Virus record (IMG/VR): IMGVR_UViG_3300005548_000042
Coordinates: 1-21,422 of that record
Reading direction: 5' to 3' (one strand)
Source: a virus
DNA: 21,422 bases
Shown here: positions 15,693 to 21,422 of the stretch, piece after piece
Numbering within the stretch: position 1 is the stretch's first letter
Layout of the letters: each line of letters opens with the position of its first letter
The notes under the pieces: generated by a model
What the model saw: the letters and a program-made list of their open reading frames with translations, nothing else
The model's database searches: none
Told to the model about the DNA's origin: nothing
Made by a program: the position numbers and the translations under genes

Positions 15693-16084
15693 GCTGCTTG
15701 CCTTATCGTCCAGGGTGGCCAGTCTTGCGTCCACGTGCCCGCTTCGCAGGGCGTGGCGCTCGGACCATCCAGCCAGGTTTTCACCAGCCTGCCTTGCAAG
15801 GCGAAGGCGATCTGCGTCTGTCCGCCAACCTGCCGGGTCAGCCCCGACGTCGATTTCAGCGCGAATCGGATCTGCGTTGCCGCGACCGGCATCCAGATGC
15901 GCGTTGGTGAGGCGTAGGGTGCCAGCGTGATGCCGGTGGCGCCGCCAGCGGCGCGGATCGCCGTCGGTTTCGCACTGACCGGCAGAGTGATGCTGGTCGC
16001 CGCGCCGACATACTGATCCGTGGCGCTGCCGACGCCGTATCGCCCGGTGCCATAAGCGCCGATGCCGTAGGCGCGGCTCGCCAT
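15689..16084 (-). CDS. Small tail-associated protein with YG-rich N-terminus, 131 aa
   Basis: Encodes 131 residues. The first 20 contain a Tyr/Gly repeat (YGIGAYGTGRYGVG), as seen at the start of other small phage tail proteins. The rest is two or three copies of a beta-rich unit with ITLPVSAKPTAIRAAGG, ITLAPYASPTRIWMPVA and IRFALKSTSGLTRQVGG. These look like related strands, probably an adhesive or baseplate-like beta domain. The ATG follows the upstream TAG by 1 nt and the stop overlaps the fibre gene as ATGA. It is probably a structural linker or fibre-attachment protein; no firm family. Confidence 0.7.
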   Translation of the reverse strand: MASRAYGIGAYGTGRYGVGSATDQYVGAATSITLPVSAKPTAIRAAGGATGITLAPYASPTRIWMPVAATQIRFALKSTSGLTRQVGGQTQIAFALQGRLVKTWLDGPSATPCEAGTWTQDWPPWTIRQAA

Positions 16085-16085
16085 G

Positions 16086-16511
16086 CTAGATCGCCTGTAC
16101 GGCGATTTGGTTCGCCGTCAGTCGCAGGATATCGCCGGCGTTGATGCTGCGGATGATCGGCGTCACGCCGTCGGTCGGATCGACCAGCGGCCCCCAATAC
16201 AGCCGATTGCCGGCCGTCAGCGCATCCCACAGCTCGAAATAGCCGAGCGAGCCCCAGTTGCTCGCTGCGGTCGGGTATTCGACGGTAACCGGGTTGGTCG
16301 CCAGGTCGGTGCGCCCGGCAGCGAGCGCGAATGTCGCCTGGCGGCGCACATAAGCCGTCCCTGACGTGGAAACCTCGGCGCCCGGCGCGGTGGCGGTCGG
16401 CGCCGACGTGCAGAGCCCGACGTACACGTTGACCGGCATCACGTAAGCGCCGAAGCCCAGCGTGTGCGACAACACGCGCTGGCGCAGATAGTCGGTTGCG
16501 CTGCCTGCCAT
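16086..16511 (-). CDS. Phage tail fibre/Gp80-like small structural protein, 141 aa
   Basis: Encodes 141 residues beginning MAGSATDYLRQRVLSHTLG, then VNVYVGLCTSAPT, an AYVRRQATF strand, TVEYPTAASNWGSLGYFELWDA, NRLYWGPL and a C-terminal strand with GDILRLTANQIAV. This order and these motifs match a small beta-sandwich protein annotated in many phages as tail fibre or Gp80-like protein. It starts with a TGATG overlap on the adaptor gene. The protein probably decorates the tail or links fibre to tail; exact location is unknown. Confidence 0.75.
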   Translation of the reverse strand: MAGSATDYLRQRVLSHTLGFGAYVMPVNVYVGLCTSAPTATAPGAEVSTSGTAYVRRQATFALAAGRTDLATNPVTVEYPTAASNWGSLGYFELWDALTAGNRLYWGPLVDPTDGVTPIIRSINAGDILRLTANQIAVQAI

Positions 16512-17146
16512 CAGAACCCCCGCACCACGGCGCGCAGCGGCGCGCCGGAATAATCCGCCTCGGTCTTCCAGCGGTTCGCTGCGAGCAACGCGTCCTTGAA
16601 TTCAGCGTCGGCCTGCGCCGCAGTGTCGTCGTCGCGCTCCCATTTCGCGCCGTAGCGCAGGCAGCCGAACAGATAGACTTGGTAATGCGCCTCGAGCACC
16701 GCGTTGCTGTCTTGCGGATCGCGCAGCGGTTTCGGCCTGGCAAACCAGGCCATTTCGACGATCTGCGGCTGCCAGGCGGGATCCGTCGGGATCACCGGAT
16801 GCGGCAAAAACTCGACACAGGTGCCGACGAAACGATAGGCCCACGACGGATGCACCGCGCAGTGACACGCCGGGCCGCCGGCGAGCGGCCCGGTCCAGTG
16901 ATCCTCGAGCGACAACAGGTGGCCGCAATCCTTGAATCGGATCGACTCGGCCTCGACCCAGTCGGTGGGCAGCGTGATCAAGCCGGCGTCGATCGCCTGG
17001 TCGGCGCGCGCCACCATGCAGCGCGCACGCAGCGCCTCGGCGATGTCGTTTTCTGTCATGCGCAGCCAGCTGGCGAATGGCTCGCTGATGTCGCGGCGAT
17101 TCATCCAGCTGGCCACGTCGCTACTGAGAACGGCGAGGCTCGCCAT
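16511..17146 (-). CDS. Phage head-tail adaptor protein, 211 aa
   Basis: Encodes 211 residues with the features of the podovirus adaptor family: helical N-terminus (WMNRRDISEPFASWLRMTENDIAEALRARCM), a central beta region (LPTDWVEAESIRF, WAYRFVGTCVEFLP, IVEMAWFARP) and a C-terminal helical part (LEAHYQVYLFGCLRYGAKWERDDDTAAQADAEFKDAL) ending YSGAPLRAVVRGF. These proteins bridge portal and tail hub. It precedes the tail-fibre block and pairs with the gp10-like gene at 10032. The start has no strong ribosome-binding site and lies 3 nt after the upstream stop, so coupled translation is likely. Confidence 0.8.
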   Translation of the reverse strand: MASLAVLSSDVASWMNRRDISEPFASWLRMTENDIAEALRARCMVARADQAIDAGLITLPTDWVEAESIRFKDCGHLLSLEDHWTGPLAGGPACHCAVHPSWAYRFVGTCVEFLPHPVIPTDPAWQPQIVEMAWFARPKPLRDPQDSNAVLEAHYQVYLFGCLRYGAKWERDDDTAAQADAEFKDALLAANRWKTEADYSGAPLRAVVRGF

Positions 17147-17149
17147 CGA

Positions 17150-17482
17150 TCAGTCGGTCAGCGTCGGCGCGGGCGGCGGTGGCGGCACCACGTCGGACAC
17201 TGGCATGAACGCCCCGGCCGAGGCGGTGGCGGCGTTGCGCAGCGGCGGCGAGGTCGGGTCGTCGACGTTGGCGATCTGCATCACCGGCATCGGCGGCGGC
17301 TCGGTGGCGGCGGCCATTTCCGCCATCTGCTCGGCCACGCCACGCTCGTTCTTCAGGATGTAGATGGGCAGGATCCCGACCGGATAGTGCCGCGGCTCCG
17401 GTGGCGGCGGATGCGGCACCGTCTCGGTGCCGTAGGGCGCGGGGGCCATCTGCCGGGATTCGTCGTCGTGCTTGCGGGCCAT
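17150..17482 (-). CDS. Proline-rich head-region protein, 110 aa
   Basis: Encodes 110 residues dominated by Pro at both ends (HPPPPEPRHYP; PPPPPAPTLTD) around a short helix (ILKNERGVAEQMAEMAAA). There is no signal or membrane segment. An AGGAG site lies 6 nt upstream of the ATG. Proline-rich small proteins at this position, between capsid and adaptor genes, are often minor virion components. No family is recognised. Confidence 0.65.
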   Translation of the reverse strand: MARKHDDESRQMAPAPYGTETVPHPPPPEPRHYPVGILPIYILKNERGVAEQMAEMAAATEPPPMPVMQIANVDDPTSPPLRNAATASAGAFMPVSDVVPPPPPAPTLTD

Positions 17483-17490
17483 GTGAGCTC

Positions 17491-17811
17491 CTATGCGAGG
17501 GGGCGTCCGTCATCGACGCGGAAGAACCGCGTGTCGTCGCGCGACAGCCATTGCAGCAGCGCCTTGCGGTCCTGGGTGATGCCCATGCTGTGCAAGTGCC
17601 AGTAGATGACGTTGGGGATCGACGCGACCATGCGGCCGCGTCCACGCGCTGCGTTGCGGTCGAACAGGTTGGCGAGCCGCTTGTTGAACGACACGATCGC
17701 GTCGGTTTTCTGCCGGCTGATGATCACCGGCAGACCGCTCTCGCTGTCGCGCACCAGCGCGGTCATCAACTGGGCAGCGTGATCGTGGCGTACGTAGAGG
17801 GGATGTGTCAT
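17491..17811 (-). CDS. Hypothetical phage protein downstream of the capsid gene, 106 aa
   Basis: Encodes 106 soluble residues. The end (IPNVIYWHLHSMGITQDRKALLQWLSRDDTRFFRVDDG) resembles a small protein often found just after podovirus capsid genes, with a pattern of Ile-Pro, helix, then a Trp-Leu-x-Asp turn. The middle is basic (SFNKRLANLFDRN). No ribosome-binding site is visible before the ATG; an 11-bp hairpin occupies that region, possibly a consequence of the HNH gene inserted upstream. Function unknown. Confidence 0.65.
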   Translation of the reverse strand: MTHPLYVRHDHAAQLMTALVRDSESGLPVIISRQKTDAIVSFNKRLANLFDRNAARGRGRMVASIPNVIYWHLHSMGITQDRKALLQWLSRDDTRFFRVDDGRPLA

Positions 17812-17818
17812 AAGCAGA

Positions 17819-17848
17819 GCGGCACGGTGATGTCAGGCACCGTGCCGC
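17819..17848. terminator. Strong 11-bp hairpin between divergent genes
   Basis: A perfect 11-bp inverted repeat (GCGGCACGGTG / CACCGTGCCGC) with an 8-nt loop fills the gap between the minus-strand gene ending its start codon at 17811 and the plus-strand HNH gene at 17877. Minus-strand transcripts leaving the capsid gene would form it about 590 nt after the capsid stop, followed by TCTGCTT. It could be an attenuating terminator or a processing site; a poor T-run argues against full termination. Confidence 0.4.
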
Positions 17849-17876
17849 CCCTAACCACGCGATTCAGGAGGTCGCT

Positions 17877-18431
17877 ATGGCTGCCAACAAACTGCCCGAT
17901 ATCCGTTTCGTCCGCGAGTGCCTGGATTACGATCCGGACACCGGGCTGCTCATCTGGCGCGAGCGGCCGCTGCACCATTTTTCCAACGCCGCAAGCCAGA
18001 AGCGCATGAATGCCTGCTACGCTGGCAAGGTCGCCGGCTCCGAGCATGCTGCAGGCAGGCGAGGTGAGCGTAGCTACTGGGGCGTCCGCCTTGCCGGGGT
18101 GTTCTACCCGGCCCACCGGCTCGCCTGGTTGCTGTTTCATGGGACAGACCCCGAAGGGCTCGAGGTCGACCACATCAACGGCAATGGACTGGACAACAGC
18201 ATCGCCAATCTGCGCGTGGCCACGCGCAGCGAGAACGCCCTGAACGGCCGGGCGCACTCCGACAGCCAAACCCGCGTCAAGGGGGTCCAGCGGAACGGTA
18301 GCGGCTACGCGGCGAGGATTATGCTGCACGGTAAGTCCTATTATTTGGGAACCTTCCCTAGCGTCTACGAGGCTGCGGCGGCGCGACGAGCGGAGATGAA
18401 GCGCCTGGGAATCTTCCCAGGCGACGAGTAA
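17877..18431 (+). CDS. HNH-AP2 homing endonuclease on the opposite strand, 184 aa
   Basis: The N-terminal part has DYDPDTGLLIWRERP, typical of HNH homing enzymes. The nuclease core is at about residues 79-120: AHRLAW, then LEVDHINGNGLDNSIANLRV with H99 and N111 among the catalytic/metal residues, then ATRSENALNG. An AP2-like DNA-binding domain follows at about 132-176 (TRVKGVQRNGSGYAARI, GKSYYLGTF, EAAAARRAEM). The AGGAGG ribosome-binding site at 17866-17871 is strong. It is the only confident plus-strand gene and lies head-on to the capsid gene, with 10 nt between their stops. This is a mobile insertion in the head module. A nearby target site in a cognate allele is expected. Confidence 0.9.
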   Translation: MAANKLPDIRFVRECLDYDPDTGLLIWRERPLHHFSNAASQKRMNACYAGKVAGSEHAAGRRGERSYWGVRLAGVFYPAHRLAWLLFHGTDPEGLEVDHINGNGLDNSIANLRVATRSENALNGRAHSDSQTRVKGVQRNGSGYAARIMLHGKSYYLGTFPSVYEAAAARRAEMKRLGIFPGDE

Positions 18432-18435
18432 CTAT

Positions 18436-18445
18436 ATGATATCAT
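18436..18445. repeat. 10-bp AT-rich palindrome at convergent ends
   Basis: ATGATATCAT is a perfect palindrome in the short AT-rich gap between the HNH-AP2 stop and the capsid stop, overlapping the capsid TGA. It stands out against the GC-rich surroundings and may mark the insertion boundary. No function is shown. Confidence 0.4.
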
Positions 18446-19422
18446 TGGTTTAAATCCCACACGCAGGCATGCGCCTTCGGCGCGGTCGGGCGCAGCGTGC
18501 CTTCCCACACGATGCCTCCCTGGGTGTTATCCCCGGTCTTAGCGTACGCTTCCTCGATCATGTTGCGCGAGGGCAGCGGCGCCAGCTCGAGATAGTCGGG
18601 ATCCACCAGCTCGAGCACATGCGCGGGCATATAACGATCCGGCACCAGATCGATTGGCCCGAAATCCGAGAGGAACACCCCGACCGCGCCGACGATGGTC
18701 ACTGGCTGCGGCGAGGTTGCTTGCACAACATTTTGGGCGACGGTGGGGTTCGACGCGCCGCCCTGCGCCATGTTGGAGAACCATCTTTTGATGGAGGCCG
18801 ACATGATCGCGGTGCGCGGCTTGCCGCCGGAGTTCCATGACGCCTGGATCGCGTCCTCGACCATGTTGAGGGTGAGGTCGCGCAACGTGCCGGCGGTGTG
18901 GCCGTTGGTGCCGTCGCCGGTCGGAAATGCCCCGGTGCCGGCGCCGACACTGCCGTTGGAACACCACGTCTGGAACCCCGCCAGCACGCGCGGGTCGGCG
19001 ATCGATTTGATCGACTCGCCGGTGATGGTCAGCTCGAGGTCGCGGCGCAGCTCCATGCCGCGCGCGACGATCTGGCGGGAATACTCCTCGTCGCCCACTT
19101 GGTCGACGACGCGCAGCGTGTCCGACACCGCCACCGTACGGGCGAGGATCTGGCATATGTTCCCCAAACGCAACGGCTTCTTCGCCGGCGACATCGCCGC
19201 GGTGAACCCTTCGGGCTGAGGAACGTTCGCGGCAGCGTAAAGCTCTTGGACTAGCCACTCAGTATTGACCTGCTCCGCTTCCGAAATAGTGCAAAGCGAT
19301 ACCATCGGGGTATCAGCTTTGTCTATCTGGAATATTACGTCTGCGAGGTCTTCTTTGACGTTCGGGGCGGTCGTTTCGATGTACGTATTGGTCGGCGCGG
19401 CCGACATAGTGGGCAGTGCCAT
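18442..19422 (-). CDS. Major capsid protein, SU10/DUF5309 type, 326 aa
   Basis: Encodes 326 residues with the order expected of SU10-type (DUF5309) capsid proteins: an N-arm with APNVKEDLADVIFQIDKADTPMVSL, TEWLVQELYAAA, KPLRLGNICQILARTVAVSDT, an Arg/Glu helix (QIVARGMELRRDLELTITG), the ADPRVLAGFQTWCSN loop, and a late domain with NSGGKPRTAIMSASIKRWF and GPIDLVPDRYMPAHVLELVDPDYLEL. HK97-like folding is the usual inference for this group. A GGAG site lies 7 nt before the ATG, with a hairpin just upstream. Residues about 20-70 use more A/T-ending codons than the rest. I see no scaffold gene next to it; one may be beyond the window or absent. Confidence 0.88.
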   Translation of the reverse strand: MALPTMSAAPTNTYIETTAPNVKEDLADVIFQIDKADTPMVSLCTISEAEQVNTEWLVQELYAAANVPQPEGFTAAMSPAKKPLRLGNICQILARTVAVSDTLRVVDQVGDEEYSRQIVARGMELRRDLELTITGESIKSIADPRVLAGFQTWCSNGSVGAGTGAFPTGDGTNGHTAGTLRDLTLNMVEDAIQASWNSGGKPRTAIMSASIKRWFSNMAQGGASNPTVAQNVVQATSPQPVTIVGAVGVFLSDFGPIDLVPDRYMPAHVLELVDPDYLELAPLPSRNMIEEAYAKTGDNTQGGIVWEGTLRPTAPKAHACVWDLNQ

Positions 19423-19440
19423 CGCGTGACTCCATCGCAG

Positions 19441-19457
19441 GCGCGCCTCGGGCGCGC
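19441..19457. repeat. Hairpin just upstream of the capsid ribosome-binding site
   Basis: A perfect 7-bp inverted repeat with a 3-nt loop (GCGCGCC / GGCGCGC) ends 7 nt before the GGAG site of the capsid gene. It could stabilise the 5' end or tune translation. Chance is possible in GC-rich DNA. Confidence 0.4.
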
Positions 19458-19518
19458 GGGGGTTTCGATTGGGGTCGCGATGGAGACTCCGAAATGAGGT
19501 GGCGCGATCGGTGGGTGA

Positions 19519-19533
19519 CCTGGCAGCGCCAGG
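19519..19533. repeat. Second leader hairpin
   Basis: CCTGGC / GCCAGG form a perfect 6-bp stem with a 3-nt loop inside the capsid leader. Weak on its own, but it adds to a cluster of hairpins in this region. Confidence 0.3.
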
Positions 19534-19703
19534 ACTCCGACCCGCATGACATCACCCGCGGTGGGTCGCTCCGTCGTCGGTGGGCACGACCGCGCCGCGC
19601 TGCTGGGTCACACAGGACTGCGCGCGACGACTGCGACCGGCATTGCTGGGTGACGACCCCCGTTGGGGAGAAGGTCGGGACTGCCATGGCCGGCCGCGCC
19701 GGC

Positions 19704-19732
19704 ATCAGAACCGGCGCGCCGGAATCTGTCAA
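19704..19732 (-). promoter_or_regulatory. Candidate sigma70-type promoter for the capsid gene
   Basis: On the minus strand, TTGACA (19732-19727) is followed after exactly 17 nt by TCTGAT (19709-19704), a perfect -35 and a 4-of-6 match to -10. The spacer contains a perfect 12-bp palindrome CCGGCGCGCCGG (19711-19722) that could be an operator. Transcription would start about 270 nt before the capsid ATG. The GC-rich background makes both elements weakly specific. Confidence 0.4.
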
Positions 19733-19745
19733 GAGTGTCGATGGG

Positions 19746-21422
19746 TCAGCCGGCGATCGACCATTTCCGGTCGGTGTAGCGGCTGGCCGTGCTGTTCGCG
19801 TCGATCTGTCCGCGCAGCCAGGCGTGGCAATCGGCGGCACCAACGCAGCCGAGCGCCGCCGCTATCGCCAGTGCGGACATGGTGTAGCTGGCATAGGTCA
19901 GGCTGTCGGCGGCGGGAATCGTCTGCGGGTCATCGCACGCCATATAGTCGGGCTGCAGCCGCTGATTCAGCGCCCAGCACTCAGCCCAGTCCGCCACATA
20001 GGGCGCCTTGTCGGCCTCCCGCATGGCCATCGTGTAGGGCGCAGGCTTGGCGGGCCACCAGCCTGACACGCCGCTGGTCCGCGCGATGCTGTGCTGGATT
20101 TTCCATTCCAAAATCGCCCGCCAGTCCTCGTGCCCCATCTGCACGACATGGCCGAGCACCGCGCCCTCGTAGTCCTCCTGCCAGGGGCTGGTGTAGCTGC
20201 CGTACGGCAGCGTGCTGGTGGCCGGCGAGCCGGTGGCGTCGGCGAGGCAGTGGAACACCGCATAGGGCAGCTCGGTGTAGGGCGGCGCGCTCGGGTAAAC
20301 GAACGTGGTCAGCATCCAGTCGCGCTCGCGATCGAGCCAGTCCTGCCAATAGGCGCGCGGCTGGATCCAGTCGCCGCCGCCATCAGGGGTGACGCGCGCG
20401 CAGCGCGCCAGATTGCGCAACTGCCAGGCATGGGCGCGCACCGCCTTGCCGATGGAGAATTTTTCGCGGCTCTGCGGCGGCGAGCTGATGATGTCGTAGG
20501 TGCCCGCGAAATGCTGCTCCTCGAGGTAATACACGTCCCCGGTCAGCAGGTGGGCGACGTAACAAAGCGCCGGCGTGTGCGCGACATCCAACGTCACCGG
20601 GCAGGCGATCCACGGGATGGTCGGGCCATACAAGGTCGCGCCGGGATGCGTGTTGACGTCGAACACGCCGCCGCCGGTTTCGTTCCGGAAATGCCAGGGG
20701 AAGGTGCCCGACGCCTCGGCCTGCGCGAGCAGCGAGTCAGCCGAGGCATCACCGCGCAGGAATTCGGCCTGCGCCTCGGTGAACAGGCCGATCTCGTCGC
20801 GCTCGCCGGTCGACGGCACGTAGGCGGTCAGGCCGGCCAGATCCATCGGCGCGCTATAGACGCGGGCCGGCGACAGCGGCCGCGTGGTTGCCAGCGAGGT
20901 ATCGAAGCGCGGCAGCAGGCCGTCCGCCTGCAGTTCGTCGATCGTGGCGACGATCGGCCGCGCCTTCGACTGCCAGCGCCAGCGCGAATACCAGTAATGC
21001 GCCGGCACGTCGCGCGCGAACAGCAGCGTATCGCCGTCCCAGATCATCGCGGTGTGTTCGCCCATGTTGAAGGCCTCGACACCTTCCGTGGTGTCGCCCA
21101 GTTCAAACACGACCTCGACGCGCGCGGGGTCGTCACTGTCGTCCGTGTCGCAGCGGAATTGCACGACGAAGCCGGGCAGCGCCGGGTTGGTCACGTCGAT
21201 GCGGTTCTGCACATAGCCGCCGCGCGGATCGATCCAGTCGCCGCGATCGATGCCGTCGGCCGCGACGAAGCGGTGAATTTCCGCGCCATCGTTGATGTTG
21301 ATGGACACCACCAGGCCGGGCGTCGGCAGCGGCGGCGGCGTCGGCTCGGGCGGCGGCGTCGGCTCTGGCGGCACCGGCTCCATCGATATGACCGCGGACA
21401 CCTCAAGCGGCACAAACCCGTC
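19746..21422 (-). CDS. Large virion-region protein, possible alpha/alpha-toroid (5' end beyond window)
   Basis: The frame is open to the right edge, giving 558 residues without the true start. A Pro/Glu/Thr linker at about 15-36 (EPTPPPEPTPPPLPTPG) separates an upstream domain from a beta-rich part (residues 37-150). The C-terminal two-thirds repeat helical hairpins with conserved-looking motifs: VAHTPALCYVAHLLTGDVYYLEE, RAHAWQLRNLARCA, WQEDYEGAVLGHVVQMGHEDW and ADWAECWALNQRL. This pattern suggests an alpha/alpha-toroid, the fold used by many polysaccharide-degrading enzymes. It precedes the capsid gene, an unusual place for a depolymerase. No catalytic residue can be named; treat as an unassigned structural or enzymatic protein. 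Confidence 0.7.
   Translation of the reverse strand, partial: DGFVPLEVSAVISMEPVPPEPTPPPEPTPPPLPTPGLVVSININDGAEIHRFVAADGIDRGDWIDPRGGYVQNRIDVTNPALPGFVVQFRCDTDDSDDPARVEVVFELGDTTEGVEAFNMGEHTAMIWDGDTLLFARDVPAHYWYSRWRWQSKARPIVATIDELQADGLLPRFDTSLATTRPLSPARVYSAPMDLAGLTAYVPSTGERDEIGLFTEAQAEFLRGDASADSLLAQAEASGTFPWHFRNETGGGVFDVNTHPGATLYGPTIPWIACPVTLDVAHTPALCYVAHLLTGDVYYLEEQHFAGTYDIISSPPQSREKFSIGKAVRAHAWQLRNLARCARVTPDGGGDWIQPRAYWQDWLDRERDWMLTTFVYPSAPPYTELPYAVFHCLADATGSPATSTLPYGSYTSPWQEDYEGAVLGHVVQMGHEDWRAILEWKIQHSIARTSGVSGWWPAKPAPYTMAMREADKAPYVADWAECWALNQRLQPDYMACDDPQTIPAADSLTYASYTMSALAIAAALGCVGAADCHAWLRGQIDANSTASRYTDRKWSIAG
21331..21366 (-). repeat. 18-nt tandem repeat encoding the Pro-rich linker
   Basis: The unit GGCGGCGGCGTCGGCTC(G/T) occurs twice in tandem with partial copies on both sides. 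It encodes the EPTPPP repeats of the linker. Linker length could change by slippage without frameshift. Confidence 0.75.

Larger units (their letters stand above)
19423..19745 (-). other. 323-nt leader region between two late genes, no confident gene
   Basis: This is the longest gene-free stretch. It holds a candidate promoter at its upstream end, several hairpins and the capsid ribosome-binding site at 19430-19433. Small minus-strand frames exist (for example one starting at 19547 that runs into the capsid gene), but they have no good ribosome-binding site or overlap capsid coding by more than 80 nt. No tRNA-like T-loop is evident. It is best read as a structured 5' leader of the capsid message. 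Confidence 0.55.

Noticed and set aside
17808-18329. Minus-strand 173-aa frame opposite the HNH-AP2 gene
   Set aside because: Antisense to a clear HNH-AP2 protein with a strong ribosome-binding site; no family seen in the minus reading.
19335-19547. Minus-strand 70-aa frame in the capsid leader (MRVGVLALPGHPP...)
   Set aside because: The first 40 residues look natural, but it overlaps the capsid gene by 88 nt, lacks a good ribosome-binding site and its second half is low-complexity shadow sequence.
1-21422. CRISPR array, tRNA genes or insertion sequence
   Set aside because: No regularly spaced direct repeats, no tRNA T-loop with a cloverleaf, and no transposase or terminal inverted repeats were seen.

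Overview
The window is a slice of the late (virion) gene region of a high-GC, tailed double-stranded DNA phage or prophage. The best-supported virion type is podovirus-like. It has an SU10/DUF5309-type major capsid protein, a phage head-tail adaptor protein, a P22 gp10-like tail hub protein and a block of internal or ejection-type virion proteins, one with a glucosaminidase domain. I see no tape-measure, sheath, terminase, portal, integrase or repressor gene. Terminase and portal would be expected beyond the right edge. The GC-rich codon use (third position near 90% G/C in core genes) and Shine-Dalgarno starts fit a phage of a high-GC proteobacterium, perhaps an alphaproteobacterium; the host is inference.

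Nearly everything is read from the minus strand, so transcription runs right to left. From the right edge: a large 5'-truncated protein of unknown function (19746-21422, possible alpha/alpha-toroid); a non-coding leader of about 320 nt with a candidate promoter; the major capsid protein (18442-19422); an HNH-AP2 homing endonuclease inserted on the opposite strand (17877-18431); two small head-proximal proteins; the adaptor protein (16511-17146); a host-contact block of fibre and collar proteins, a LamG-like protein and a second free-standing HNH gene (11570-16511); the gp10-like protein (10032-11570); two small proteins; and an ejection module (2609-9439) interrupted by a PAPS-reductase/ATP-pyrophosphatase family enzyme (7710-8495). 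The left 2.6 kb holds short hypothetical genes, several with membrane segments, which could include lysis functions. A plus-strand membrane-protein fragment enters at the left edge and converges on the minus-strand operon.

Many late genes are linked by ATGA, TGATG or TAATG stop/start overlaps, indicating coupled translation of one long message. Odd features are the two unrelated HNH insertions (one with a decayed duplicated HNH domain), the sulfur/nucleotide-chemistry enzyme inside the ejection module with an abrupt codon-usage switch, a collar fibre with HxH metal-binding motifs at exact 12-residue spacing, a fibre with a long YadA-head-like repeat region, and a strongly hydrophobic plus-strand ORF antisense to the operon at 2409-2678.
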